This document shows positions 12,784-24,305 of a stretch of 64,000 bases of DNA, in pieces. Each line of letters begins with the position of its first letter. The first letter of the stretch is position 1. The position numbers and the translations under genes are program-made. Origin of the DNA: Euryodendron excelsum (Eukaryota > Streptophyta > Magnoliopsida > Ericales > Pentaphylacaceae). Under the pieces are notes generated by a model. It saw only the letters and a list, made by a program, of their open reading frames with translations. It had not been told where the DNA came from and searched no databases. Location: assembly GCA_033060915.1 (NCBI GenBank), contig CM065378.1:8936001-9000000 (forward strand), read 5' to 3'.

Positions 12784-13759
12784 ATAATATTGCAGGAATC
12801 AAAGCTTGTCTGGATCATAATAAGTATTGCTTCATTTTGTTGACATGCCCAGCAGAGTTTCTCTGCTTTTCATTTGGATTGTTTTGGTCTGTCTGTCTGC
12901 ATCTTAATCATTGAACACACAAGTTATGTATTGTACGTTCTGTCTCGATCTTCATGGTTTATTTTCTGTTTCGTTAAGGAATAAATATTGGTTTGTCATC
13001 TGGCAGGTTTTGGATATGATTAATAATCCACATTATTTGTATCGGACAACCGTTCTTCGTGCTATTTCTTTACTGGCCCCTGTAATGGGCTCAGAAATCA
13101 CTTGTTCAAAACTGTGGCCTGTGGTCATTACTGCATCAAAAGACAGGTATCAGAGTTTCTTCCGGACTTCATTAACAAACCTGGCTATTCTCTAGTTTTT
13201 GGTAGTTTTGAACTTGGCCCTGAATTACACTCTTTGCAGAGTGCCCAACATCAAGTTTAATGTGGTGAAGGTGTTACATTCCCGCATTTCTATTGTTGAC
13301 CAATCCGTGAGTAACTATTTTTCGCCACTTTAAATTGTATACTTAATCTTGACAATTTTTGTATTTGGACAAAATGGTTTCAAGTTTGACGTTTTTTCTT
13401 TTTAATTTTCATTTTTTGTCTGAAGTTTCATCTGATGATGCAGGTGGTGGAAAAGACAATCCGTCCCTGTTTAGTTGAGATCACTGAGGATTCAGATGTT
13501 GATGTTCGCTTCTTTGCCAACCAAGCAATTCAGTCAACTGATCATGTTATGATGTCAAACTAAGCAGGTGAATTTCAATTGTAATTCACTTAATGATCTG
13601 CGTTCGGATTAAAGACCTTTTGCCAGGGTTGGTAGTGTCCTTTACACGAGTCATTATGTGTTCTTTCTTGATGATTCCCGTGGTAGTATTACGTGACCAA
13701 CATATAGAGACATTTACGGCTGCTGAAATATTATGTTTACTCATTGTAAAACATCGCCA

Positions 13760-13762
<3 letters not shown>

Positions 13763-13795
<33 letters not shown>
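13763..13795. repeat. (CT)n microsatellite
   Basis: Perfect CT dinucleotide run just downstream of the PP2A pseudogene stop codon. It produces artificial Ser/Leu and Arg/Glu reading frames on the two strands. Confidence 0.95.
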
Positions 13796-13800
<5 letters not shown>

Positions 13801-14019
13801 CGCTTCTTGGGTTTGAATTGTTTTTTCTTTTAGAATAGTTTTGGTATTTATGAAGATGCTTTTTTGGAGGTGAAAAGAAATACATATTTTTATTTGAAGA
13901 GGAGCCTTGCATACTTTGTTAGACAATTAAAAGAAATTATCAGGGATAGTGTTCACCAGATCTTCATTTGGGACAGAGACTTAGAAAAAGTACACTCTTC
14001 AAATTGTTGTCATTCAGAA

Positions 14020-14160
14020 AGGTGGTGTTTGGATGCGGGATTAAGCAGATTGGATTAATAACGATAGCATGTCTCATTGTATGAGTGGGATTCTGTGGGA
14101 TTGTAGAAACGAAGGGATTTCCAACGTTAGTCAAATCCAGCATTCGGTTTGCTTATACTT
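14020..14160. mobile_element. Possible small MITE
   Basis: GTGTTTGGATGCGGGATT near 14025 is matched by an imperfect inverted copy around AATCCAGCATTCGGTTTGC near 14130-14150. The length is about 135 bp. No clear target duplication was found, so this is only a candidate. Confidence 0.4.
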
Positions 14161-15157
14161 GGGGTTAGAAATACTTTCCCACAATTAGCTTCACCATGGC
14201 TTTATGGAGAGAGAGAGAGAGAAGCATATTAAAACTGTTTACATTTGAGGGAAGCCTTTGGGTACAATATGTTCTAGCATGAATTGCTTTGCCAGCCATT
14301 TCCTTGGGCACAGGATAGTGCAATTTTTGCCTTGATTTTCATTAGGTTGGAAGGCGTATGTGGACTAAGATCATGCACCAATCGAATATGTTTTTGTGCC
14401 AGAATTCAGATTGACAGTGTCGGCACAATAATCTCTGGCATCTCAATACTCCAATTACGTTAGTACCGAGTACCTCTGATTGTGAAGGCTATGAACTTGA
14501 AGTAAAAAAATGTGAGGTTGAGCACCACAGTTGATGGGATGGTTTGTACCTAATGATGGGTTCAACAGAGCATTTTTGGTTTCGTCCAAACAATTGAATC
14601 TGGGTTTTCTTCATCTTTGTGGATGGCATTTTGATGCTCAACTTGCCTGAAATTGATCAGCGATCTGGACTTGTCTGGTTGTGGAGCAATGAACTGTTAC
14701 TACTAGTACATTGATTTTGAAGAAACGATTGATATTGAGAAAGACACGTAGCAGATAACAGAGTAGTGGCAGTGTATATATGGTTTTATCACATAATACG
14801 TAAGCTGAAAGTTCTATTTTTACATAATTTTCACCCAAAATATTGTGGTAGTGGGGTTTTGTAATTAAAAGCCATCTTAATAGGTATTTTGTTTTAAAAT
14901 AATGAGTTGCAAGTTAGCCACATCATCTATACACAATTTCTGTTTGTATAACATTATTTGCACCTTATTCTCATGTTACAATTCAGGTTGATTGCACGTG
15001 TGAGCGTGTTTGCGTATACATTCAGTAATTCATGTACATGGTGGTCTTGAGCTTAACTCAAGTTATTAATATTCAGAATAATTATATTAAAGAAAGCAAA
15101 AAAAATGCTAGCGTCAGTCAATGCTTGTTGAACAAGGGTGGTTGATGTTAGAGGGCC

Positions 15158-15661
15158 CAAGGGTGTACATGGGTTGATCCGGGTTTATGCCAAACTCAAA
15201 ACTGAACAGATCTTAATTGGTTTCAAATTTTTAGATTCAAAATTGAATCTATTCGATTTGGATTGGATCGGTTCCATTTGGGTCGGGTCCATATTTTGCA
15301 TAAAATATTATTTATTCGATTAAACTTTAAAAAGCTATACTTGGTTTACATCTTTAGTTTTTTAAAAAGTTTTAAAAAATAACATATAAAACAAATCAAT
15401 AATATTTAAGCACAATAAATAATAATTTAGAGACATAGATACAACATATATATTGAATTTTGTAGTATAAAAGTTCCGGTCTTGGATTGAGTCTAAATCA
15501 GTTTGGATTGGTTTGGGTCTCAGGTCAGATCTTAAAGGGCCAAGAATTTATTGATTTGTCAATTTTTAGACTTAGGACCAAATCGAACCTCTCGTAGACC
15601 CGAATTAAATTGACCAAAGAGATTGAATTGGTTTAATTCTCGGTTCTTTTGTGCACTCTTA
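15158..15661. mobile_element. hAT-like MITE with 8-bp target duplication
   Basis: This 504-bp AT-rich element is flanked by an exact 8-bp duplication, agagggcc, at 15150-15157 and 15662-15669. Its ends are imperfect inverted repeats (left AAGGGTGTACA, right complement AAGAGTGCACA). Inside are repeated GGTTTGGGTCGG-like motifs. No coding capacity. The 8-bp duplication supports hAT. Confidence 0.75.
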
Positions 15662-17980
15662 AGAGGGCCTCCCAGATCAGTTACCATGTTAGTTAGCTAG
15701 TTATGATATATGCTGGCAGAAGAGAGAGAGAGTTAATGGGTGCCAACTGCCAAGGGATCATACGCAGCCTTGACGAGCGGGCAGCTAGCACCCTAACCAT
15801 TGGGCCTCACCCTCTACATAGATCGAGAATAACTAGTACAAGGGTGAAAAGCCTCAACAACAGGGTGGTCGGATCAGCCCAACCCATATTTTTGGAGCCC
15901 AAACTTGGCAGGCTTTCACCTTCCAATGGGCCTGGGTGATGTTGGGGCATTACCATTTTTTGAACCCTAGGCCCAACCAAGGCCTATATTCAGACATATT
16001 TTAATGAAAATTTTTGAATAAAATTATTCATTTTATGGTTTTTTTTAACCCGAAGTTAAGAAATCTAATCCTAATTAAATTTTCTGTTCATTTTTCTTTT
16101 CTTTAACAAATTTAAGAACCAAACAAAACATACATATTTAGCATGTTTTTACAAAAATTTGAACCAGGAAAAAATGAATAAAAATAATAAGTACTTAATT
16201 CATGATAATATTTATATTATGATTGATATTTATTTTTTATTTTTTTGATTTTTGAAAAGAGTTGCTCTTTAATTTTTTTTTGAGATGAATGAGAGAAGAG
16301 AGAAGAAAGAAAACTTAAGTAGAGGGGAGTAAAATATAAATTAGTAGTTCTAAAATTGAATATTAAATATGTAATTATTAATTCAGATTTCCTTTCTCTC
16401 TATTCATTTCTATTAAATTTTGAAGAGAAATAAAAAGAGTCTGAAGTAAATTGTAAGAAAAATAATAAACAAAAAATTTAAAATTTGACGGCCGATTGTT
16501 AGGCTAGACCGGCCAAGAACTTGGGCCCAACCCCAACCCATGCATCCAAGTGTGGGGCCGGGCTCGGCTCAGGCTTCGATCCGATTTCATAATTTCGTCT
16601 TTTTCTTGCAGCATTGATGAGGATAGTTGATATTAGAGTTAAGAGACACAAAGAGTATTTAGGAATCATTATAAATTTATAAGGATGGAAATTTGAGCTG
16701 CATGCCATGACTGCACTTGAAATTACGTCATGTGTGGTGCTTTTGAATGGGGAGTTAGCGGAAGCAATGCCAAATTGCAAATTGGACAAAAATCAATTAC
16801 AAAATTAAAGGTTAAATTTGTTATAATTGAAACTATAAGAACGAATAAGGAACAAACTGGTGTAATTAACTTATATACATATTGGGCACATCAGAGGGTC
16901 AAAGCTTGGAAAAAGAGAAAGGGTGAGTTGAATCCATAACTACAAACATAGGTGTGGACACCACTATTAATAGGCCAATTACCTCTATTCTCTAGAATTT
17001 CAAACAACAACCACTGAAAGAAAAAAAGAAAATTCGATGAACTTATATACAAAAGATACCACCAGAATAACTAAAAGATATCTTGTTAGATCCCTTATTT
17101 TAAAAATCTTTAGTACTAAGGTCTGGCAAGGATTAGGAGCATGTTGCGTGGCTCATATGTATTTTTTCACATTTAATGGAGGTAGCTGCCAAAGCTTCCT
17201 GCGATATAAACCAATTTTCGTTACATCAGAAAGTCTCACCAAACTACCACTGCACATGAGCTTACTTTACTTTCCTGATCAGTTGAGTAATCAAGCGAAC
17301 CTTTACCAAAGCTATATATATATATATATATATATATGAGCAATGCTGTAGAAAAATAAAATTTTTGTAAATAATTTTTTGTACATAATGATGTCTATAT
17401 TTGTGGCCTTTTCTTCATAATTTCACAAATACTAGTGCACATCATTCTGAAAGATTTTTTTCCGTAAACAAATGCTGTAAGAATAGAAAATTCCTATGTA
17501 TTAGTAAACAACTTATAGAAGAGAACTAGAAAGGAAAAGAAAAGAAGAGGAAGTAATTTTTTTTAATTTGATTTTGTAAAAAAAATAAATGAAAACACAC
17601 TTTTTACAATGAGCCCATTTTTAAAATTTTTTTGCTCTATCTCTTTTTCTTTTTCACTCCTTTTTAAGTAGAATCAAATAAAAAAAAAAGAAAATTACTT
17701 TTTTCCATTCCTTTGCCTATTTTTTTTACTCGAGTTCAAACAGGCTCTAAAGTAAATCTTGGTCAACGCTCTGGTTGGAATAGTACAAAAAAGGGGCCTG
17801 CAAAGTTTTGGTGAGGCCCCTGTCAATGCAAGCTCGATAATCCAAATGAAAAATATTATTTTTATAATAAATTCATACAAAAATATTTATTAAAATGATA
17901 TGATAGTAATAGCGATAGTTTTATAATTAAAAATTATTGTGATAAATATTATATTTCAAAGTAAAAAAATATCATTAAAA
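15662..17980. other. Gene-free stretch, AT-rich, repeat-derived
   Basis: No exon or recognisable protein was found here. The stretch contains GGCCCAA-rich pieces near 15890-15980 and 16490-16580 that look like paired ends of a decayed element. An (AT)n run lies at 17312-17337. A degraded purine/pyrimidine-rich MITE ends with TTCAAACAGGCTC near 17734-17747. Confidence 0.4.
17312..17337. repeat. (AT)n microsatellite
   Basis: Perfect alternating AT run of about 26 bp. Confidence 0.95.
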
Positions 17981-18010
17981 CACATCATTCTATATAAAAA
18001 TTTCACTTCC
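17865..18010. mobile_element. AT-rich MITE, same family as 30893-31051
   Basis: The right part (AAGTAAAAAAATATCATT through CATCATTCTATAT) is nearly the same as the right part of the insertion at 30893-31051, where an 8-bp duplication and an empty site show it is mobile. I did not find its own target duplication. Confidence 0.5.
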
Positions 18011-18202
18011 CTTCAGCCTCCCCAACCACCAGAAAACCAGCTGTGGTTCTTCTTCGTTCCTCCATTATAAATAGGTGCTTCACCAAGAGATTCATATAGA
18101 CTTCCATGCACTTCTTCACAAACTTACGTCTCTCTCTGTCTCTCTCTCTGTCTCTGTCTCTTTCTCTCTCTCTCTTGTTATCTTAACTGTGTTGCAAGAA
18201 AT

Positions 18203-19537
18203 ATGGAAGAAAAGAAGGTGCAGCAAAAGAAGAAGAAGCGAATTATATATGCTACTATGACGCTCGTGTAAGTTTTTACATGATATCAATGATTTTTCTG
18301 ATATTAGTTAATTTTACTATGGACGCACATATATATATTGGATATTTATATGCATGCATCTAGACTGGGTATTGGTAGGCATGCGTGCTTTATCCAAGTG
18401 CAGGCATATATATAGACAGGGACGAAACTAGGACTTGGTCTTAGGGGCTAAGGCAAAATGAAAATTACTGCAAGCGTTGGTTTAGAGACCCTGAAAAAAA
18501 AATAGAGAGCTATGCTTTTCTACCATATTTTGCCCCAGACCTATTTAATTGGGCATGAGAAAGAACAGACTTTGAGCCACAGACAAATCATACTACAAAC
18601 AAATAAAAAATAAAGTCATATAACAAATAAAAATAGACCAGAATATAAATTGCACAATAAAAATGGTTATTTTATTATGTATAATATTTTGGGCATTAAT
18701 TCTATAATAAATAGGCATTTTAACATGAAGGGGGCCACTTTGGTATGTAAAATTTTTTGGACTTGGGTTATTACCATATATATTGGGGCTTTTTAAACAT
18801 TAGGGGAGTCATGGCTCTCCTGGCCTACACACACTTTTGTCCATGTATATAGATATAGATATATAATACTCGTACATAGACATGCATTTTTTTGTATATA
18901 TATATAGTGTTAGATTACTAATTATCTCAAAAGTCCAAGCTTTTTAGCAATGGGTTAGATAACTTAGATTTCTAATTGTCTCCAAGGCTTGAATTATTAG
19001 GAAATGACCCTAACATTGTATATTAAGCTAACATATATATATTGATTATTTATGTGCATAAATAGTACCATCATTATGTATAAGTGAGTACTTGTGTAGG
19101 TTTTTATCCCCCAAAGAAGGTATTTATGTGGACACCTACATGCATAGGAGCTTATTCCAAAGGTTGTGGCAAGTACTTTGATATTAAGGGAATTGAGAAT
19201 ACTAATACCAGTACTGCATCGACGGGAAGTTATTCGATCCTATTTGGAATTATGTGGCTTTCTTTCTCATCTCACATATATGTGGATCCCTCTGCTAGGT
19301 GGAGAAGGATAATTTTTCTGCCTCAAATACCCTAAAAATTCTATGTTTCAGACGTTAAGACTACTAAGAATGCCCTACTAAATGTGTTGTGGTAGCTAGT
19401 TCAAGCTGAGGCCTAATATCCATTTCAAGAACTGAATTGTTTCATACTTCTGACTGTAACTTCTGCCGCCAGCTCGATATTCATCCTCATCATATTGATA
19501 ATAACCATTATTCTTCCCCCACAAAAAAAAAAAAACA

Positions 19538-19575
<38 letters not shown>

Positions 19576-19723
19576 CATTTGTGTATCTAGGTATGCTAGT
19601 GGAAGGTGGTACAACATGTACCAAACTCAAATGAATATAAGATATTTTTTTTATCAATTTTTTTTCAGGAAGGAGCTTGTGAATATAGCTATTTGGAACA
19701 CTCATTTGAGCAAGAAACATTGA
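18203..19723 (+). CDS. Candidate two-exon small gene, unrecognised (39 residues)
   Basis: A TATA-like TATAAATA at about 18066 lies about 135 bp before an ATG at 18203. The reading begins MEEKKVQQKKKKR and reaches a good donor, GT|GTAAGT, ending the exon at 18267. Joining to a strong acceptor (TTTTTTTTCAG) before 19669 keeps the frame and ends at TGA 19721-19723, giving a very basic 39-residue product. The exon pairing is my inference, and other exons could lie between. No family is recognised and there is no signal peptide. It could equally be a decayed gene or chance. Confidence 0.22.
19541..19572. repeat. (TC)n microsatellite
   Basis: Perfect TC run of about 32 bp. Confidence 0.95.
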
Positions 19724-19734
19724 GCCACTATCAT

Positions 19735-20027
19735 CATGAAGGAACGAGAAGAATCAACGGTCACAGAGCCTCGACCTCGAACTTTCATTGAGGTTGGGAG
19801 TGGCAATGATTTTCATCGTTCTCGGTATCAACAATAATCGTAAAAAACGAATTACAAGAGTACGTCGAAAATGAACTCATTGCAATGATCAATTACAAAG
19901 CTGCAGTGGATAATGAAGGCATTTAGAATGAAATTCAATTTCTTTTGGAGGAGACATTCCGTATATGAACAAATGGAAGAAGGTTGTTGACAGCATCAAA
20001 GATATGAAATCAGCAATGCAAGCTTAA
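19735..20027 (+). pseudogene. Possible decayed coding fragment, unrecognised
   Basis: Open stretches in shifting frames read MKEREESTVTEPRPRTF (from 19735), NELQEYVENELIAMINYKA (near 19855-19910) and MNKWKKVVDSIKDMKSA ending at TAA 20025-20027. The last two have a charged, helix-like composition typical of coding sequence. In-frame stops (for example TAG after DNEGI) and a frame change separate them. I do not recognise the family. It may belong with the small candidate gene upstream. Confidence 0.25.
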
Positions 20028-21769
20028 ATATGATATCAACAAGAAAATGTCGTATTGCTGTTTTCTTTTATGCTATGTTTAGTTATTGAATTTGTTTAGG
20101 GAAACAAAAATGAAAAAGAAATGAAATTGATATGCATGCTTTGTTTAGGGCAATATGTCGAACAGTTTTATCCATTTCTATTTTGGGGCATTCATACACG
20201 TGTCCATTCTTCATATGCATGCTTTCCCAAACTTCTCCTTTTGGGAAGTTGTTTGGAGTTGCCTTCCCTACCAATTTTTTTTTTATATGCATGCGTAGAT
20301 ACACATGTGAACATATATATCTACCAAAGTAATATTATATAAATAGAATTTTTGTACCAAATTGTGATCCTCTCATTCAAAATAAATGATTCATCCCTAG
20401 ACCTCATAATTTTAAAAGTTTCATTATTACGTTACTGTAGATAAATTGGTTAGATCATTAATTGTCTGAAAACCTTAAACGATTAAGAAATGGGCCTAGC
20501 AATATGTATTAGAACTATTTTTTTTTTCCAGTGTAACCTCATCTTGCATGTGAAAATACAAATAAATTACACAGAATAGGTACATGAACACAAACTAAAC
20601 AAAATGTACTACATGAGATGCCAACTCAGAAACTCTTAAAATCGGAGCTCTGAAACCATATTAGGAAACGAATCCAATGATGTATATGTAGCTATTTGAA
20701 ATTTATAAAAACAAAAGTATGGTGTATATAACATTTTCTTTGTGCAGCTCCTCTATGTCCACCAGCACATAATTTGTGCCCATGAATTCAAATTACTTAT
20801 GTTTGCCCTATGATTGCCGGATAGAAACTCCAAATGGGGACCCATAACTTTTGTCATACTTGACTCTTTAAGTCACACCACGACTACACCAATAATAGTG
20901 GAGTTTGTCCCCTCTTGTCACACCCACAGCCATCACTTTGCCCACCGGAGATTGATACAACAGCAATTCGGCACCATATACAGTTCGTGGCAACAAAAAG
21001 TGCAACGCGCATTTGCAAATGTACTCTCATACTTTTCATCATATCATAAAACCCTGCATTTCTCATCAACACATGATGGTAACAACCCCATCTTCTCTAT
21101 TAATAATTGAGCAATGCTATACATCTATAATCACATTTTGTACCATGTTTTCTCACTCCTAAAAACAATACGGTGGGACTCGTACATGCAGATGCAAATA
21201 TAAATACGAATAAGTCTCACTCATTTGTGTCTAACTGTGCCAAAGTGCAATATAAGAAATGAAATTATGGGTAGCATTTTTCATTATACTGACTGATGTA
21301 GACCAGATTTTTTTTTTTTTTTGTTTTTGAAAAATAAAAGTGTATTGAAACATAAAGGTAGAGTACAAAAGGGGATGAGATTGAACAAAACCTGAACAAG
21401 GCCAGGGACAACAATTCTCATCCAAAGGTACTAAAAAAAACCTGAAACATGGATACAGTACAGACCAAAACACCCAAATAAAAAAAAGAAAAAACTAAAT
21501 CTGCTGAGATAGCAGCAAAACCGAAAGCTATCCTCCGTGCCTCATGAGCTACTAAAAGAAATTCAACCAGTGCCAAAATTGTGATTAGGGTTAGCACTGT
21601 TTTTTTTTTTTTTTTTGGTCAAACTGGTTCGGAATCACCTCAAATTCAGTGCGTTAATCAAGAACGGCCCAAAATCCAGTTTTCGTATGTTACACGGCTT
21701 CACTTACGTAGTGCATACTAAGGCTAGCCGAATTAATAATCTTAAATTCTCAGTCAAAAGGTGGGGTAA

Positions 21770-22789
21770 TCATCTACTAATGAAGTCCCTGATGTGAGAA
21801 TCCATTTCATGGGCTCGAGTTTGAGAGAGCTGAGACTTGCTCAGAACTTGAAATGCATGACCAACACCTTTGTACACCACATGCTCTACTTTCTTACCTG
21901 CGCTAGCCAAAGCTTCACAAAATTCCAAGTTCCTATCTTTTAGTATGTCCATCTCGGATACACATATCATGGTAGGTAAAAGCCTCAATTCTTCCAATTT
22001 AGTTGACCCTTTTGCCAATGGGTTGCACCATAGGTGGTCGCGGTTCGACCCCTGTGGCAGCGATAATCGCCAATACGTATCGGAGGCCGCCAAGCTAAGG
22101 GCAGAGCGAGGTGGTGCAACCGTATACTTCTCGGATTGAGTCCTTGCCTCTCCTCCAAAAAATGGTTGTATTAAGATAGTACCCTTAAAGTTCAAAGGCT
22201 TAAAAGCCATGGCTCGGCATGAGCCTAGTCTTATTGCCAAATTATGGGCTATGTTGGCACCCGCACTATCGCCGGCTAGGAAGATGCTAGAGAAGTTGCA
22301 TTCCTTTGACCACCCTTCATTAGCACCACGTAGAGCTTGTTGTTCCAACCACATGAGTGCCTTAAAACCATCATCGTAGGCGGCCGGAAGAGGATTTTCC
22401 GGCGCCAAACGGTAATTCACCGACATGATCACGCAGCCCGCTTTGGCGGCTAGCTTTGCTAGGAACTCATGGTAGCAACTCCAAGCAGCTGAGCCGACAC
22501 AAAATCCACCTCCGTGGAAGTAAACAACCAAAGGAAGGTTTCCATTGCATTTTGGCACATAAAAACGTGCCCAAATGTTTGTGAACTCGTCAATGACCAT
22601 GTCTCTAGAGGTCGCACCGAGCTCCGGGGCCAAGGAGGTCGTGACACATGGTACGATCTGGGTTCTTTCCACGTGTCCATCTTTGTAAACTCTGATGAGC
22701 CCATCAATTTCCTCTACCACAGCCCCATGTTGTTGAGTGCTTTTGTTGGTTTGAAGGCTTGAACTTGGAGCTAGTGTTATGGCAGCCAT
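21770..22789 (-). CDS. Class-I carboxylesterase (CXE, GID1-like alpha/beta hydrolase), intact single exon
   Basis: A 339-residue intronless reading frame. It has the features of plant carboxylesterases of the hormone-sensitive-lipase type (alpha/beta-hydrolase fold 3): the oxyanion-hole motif HGGGF at residues 92-96, the nucleophile elbow GDSAG with Ser175, and the rest of a triad at Asp281 (SEMDILKD) and His311 (GVGHAF). Length is usual for the family (about 310-350). Such enzymes hydrolyse carboxylic esters; the substrate cannot be read from sequence. It is not the gibberellin receptor GID1, which lacks the catalytic His. No signal peptide is seen, so it is probably cytosolic. The start is the ATG before AAITLAPS, matching the partner copy. 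A TATA box lies about 90 bp upstream. It belongs to duplicated unit 1; the copy in unit 2 is broken. Confidence 0.93.
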   Translation of the reverse strand: MAAITLAPSSSLQTNKSTQQHGAVVEEIDGLIRVYKDGHVERTQIVPCVTTSLAPELGATSRDMVIDEFTNIWARFYVPKCNGNLPLVVYFHGGGFCVGSAAWSCYHEFLAKLAAKAGCVIMSVNYRLAPENPLPAAYDDGFKALMWLEQQALRGANEGWSKECNFSSIFLAGDSAGANIAHNLAIRLGSCRAMAFKPLNFKGTILIQPFFGGEARTQSEKYTVAPPRSALSLAASDTYWRLSLPQGSNRDHLWCNPLAKGSTKLEELRLLPTMICVSEMDILKDRNLEFCEALASAGKKVEHVVYKGVGHAFQVLSKSQLSQTRAHEMDSHIRDFISR

Positions 22790-22876
22790 TTTTCTTTTCC
22801 TCGTATGAATGAAAAGGAAGAGCTCACAACTATGGGGTACTTTCTAGGTTGAAAATTTTTTGTTCATTTGGGCTTC

Positions 22877-22884
22877 TTTATATA
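22877..22884 (-). promoter_or_regulatory. TATA box of the intact carboxylesterase gene
   Basis: TATATAAA on the minus strand, about 90 bp upstream of the start codon. The same box and spacing occur in the duplicate at 32679-32686. Confidence 0.6.
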
Positions 22885-23186
22885 CAAAGAGCAAAGGATA
22901 AGGATAGATTTAAGGGTATCAATGGGAAATTCTCTACCTGACAAGTGGGCAATTGGGAAACTCCCACATCTCTTCCCATGGACTCTAGTGGGTGGTGCTG
23001 GGGTTAGCCGGGCATGTTCAACACCTTTGTGAGGTCCTTATGCTAAGTATGAAATTTCAAATTTCATCACTGTTTATATCTTCTTGTGGTCAACTATTAT
23101 TGTTGTAATGCATGAAGTTTATTTACTCTATGTGAAGTGTGATCCGCATGAATTCGAGAAAATAATTGTACACTTAAAAGCACATA

Positions 23187-23220
<34 letters not shown>

Positions 23221-23221
23221 A
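23187..23221. repeat. (AT)n-(GT)n compound microsatellite
   Basis: AT run followed by GT run upstream of the carboxylesterase gene. The partner unit has only the AT part (about 32990-33013), so the tract length changed after duplication. Confidence 0.9.
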
Positions 23222-23932
23222 TGTTACTCATGTTGAGAATGCATATCTTGAACACTCTCATGAGGCTTGATTGTTGTGGACGAGCCCAAAATTTCAACTC
23301 TCAACAGCTCTCAGTAGTGTCCAAGCAGAACAGTTACTCTAAACAACCACCCAATTGTGGTCAAGCACAAATAAAGCATGCAACGGTCCAAAGCAAACTG
23401 ACAAAGTGTGGCCTAATGGCATTTGAACTTGTGTAGAAGAAGATTGAACAAGTTTAAACTCTCCACCTTCACAAAAGTTTTAACTTTTGGTTTAATAAGA
23501 ATTATGAGCCTAAAAGATTTCATGTTTTTGAAATTTATCTAAGAAATATTAGTAATTTAGTTTGACCATTCTGCCTATAACTAATTTAGAATTTCAATTT
23601 ATATAAATTATCCATTTAATATCGCACTTGGTTCATGTTGACTTGAGTCAAGTCACAAATTTGAATAAGTCGTTCCGTGAGGTCGACTTAAAACAATTTC
23701 GTGAATTCAACTCAAGTCAAATCATGAATTTGACCGAGGCAATCACAAATTTAACCAGCTCAATTTGAATAAGGACCGATGGTTAGCATAGCCCTTTGCA
23801 CCATTGTTGCCCAGTCTTGGATAATACCGCCACCTCACTAATCAATATTGCTTCTCTTGTAATGGATGACATCATCATTGCTAGTCTGCTACTAAAGTTG
23901 CAGACAAATATTTAATGGTACACAAATATTTG

Positions 23933-24305
23933 GGTCTTGTTTGGAACCGGTTCTCATTCTGGTTTCGTTTTTATTTTTGATGTTATCAAAATCAAAAAAT
24001 TTGAAAATATTTTGGTTTTTTTGTTTTAGAAAACAAAAAAATGGGACCATCGAAAATACTATCATTTTCATATCATTCTTATTTTTGTATAAAAATAGTT
24101 TTGGAAATTCAAAAAATATATTTTTAATGGTTCCCGAAACTGGAATATTTTTTGAAAAATTTTCCGAAAACAAGTTTTGGAATCAGTTTACCAAACATGG
24201 TTTTGACGAAAACAGTTTTTGGAATCAATCTACCAAACGCGGTTCCGTGAAATTTCAAAAAACAAAAATAAAAAATAAAAACTAAAACCACAACCAAATG
24301 AAGCG
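23933..24305. mobile_element. MITE present only in unit 1 (PIF/Harbinger-like ends)
   Basis: About 373 bp is absent from the matching place in unit 2 (near 33740). The ends resemble inverted repeats (left GGTCTTGTTTGG, right complement CGCTTCATTTGG), with a possible 3-bp TTG duplication on each side. Inside are AT-rich, GTTTTGG-like palindromic pieces. The 114- and 93-codon open frames on its two strands are products of this symmetry. Confidence 0.65.

Larger units (their letters stand above)
3320..13563 (+). pseudogene. PP2AA: PP2A 65-kDa scaffold (A) subunit, HEAT-repeat protein; disabled gene, 5' part not in window
   Basis: Ten exons read as the protein phosphatase 2A A (scaffold) subunit, RCN1 type: 3320-3432, 5259-5338, 5815-5956, 6069-6149, 9665-9769, 10823-11005, 11495-11587, 13006-13146, 13240-13306 and 13444-13563 (stop TAA 13561-13563). 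They cover roughly the last 370 of about 587 residues, from the DQDSV region to the C-terminus ending MMSN. The intact family protein is a stack of HEAT repeats that holds the PP2A catalytic and B subunits. Phases match and nearly all introns are GT-AG. Three lesions disable it: TGA at 5849-5851 (an Arg codon in the family), TAA at 5888-5890 (a Lys codon), and TT instead of GT as the donor after the exon ending at 6149. The N-terminal exons are either left of base 1 beyond the LINE or lost. Several otherwise conserved residues also differ. Transcription cannot be excluded, but a full-length product is not expected. Confidence 0.88.

Noticed and set aside
23892..24285. Opposed 93- and 114-codon frames
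   Set aside because: They are on the two strands of a near-palindromic AT-rich MITE, so their openness follows from the symmetry.
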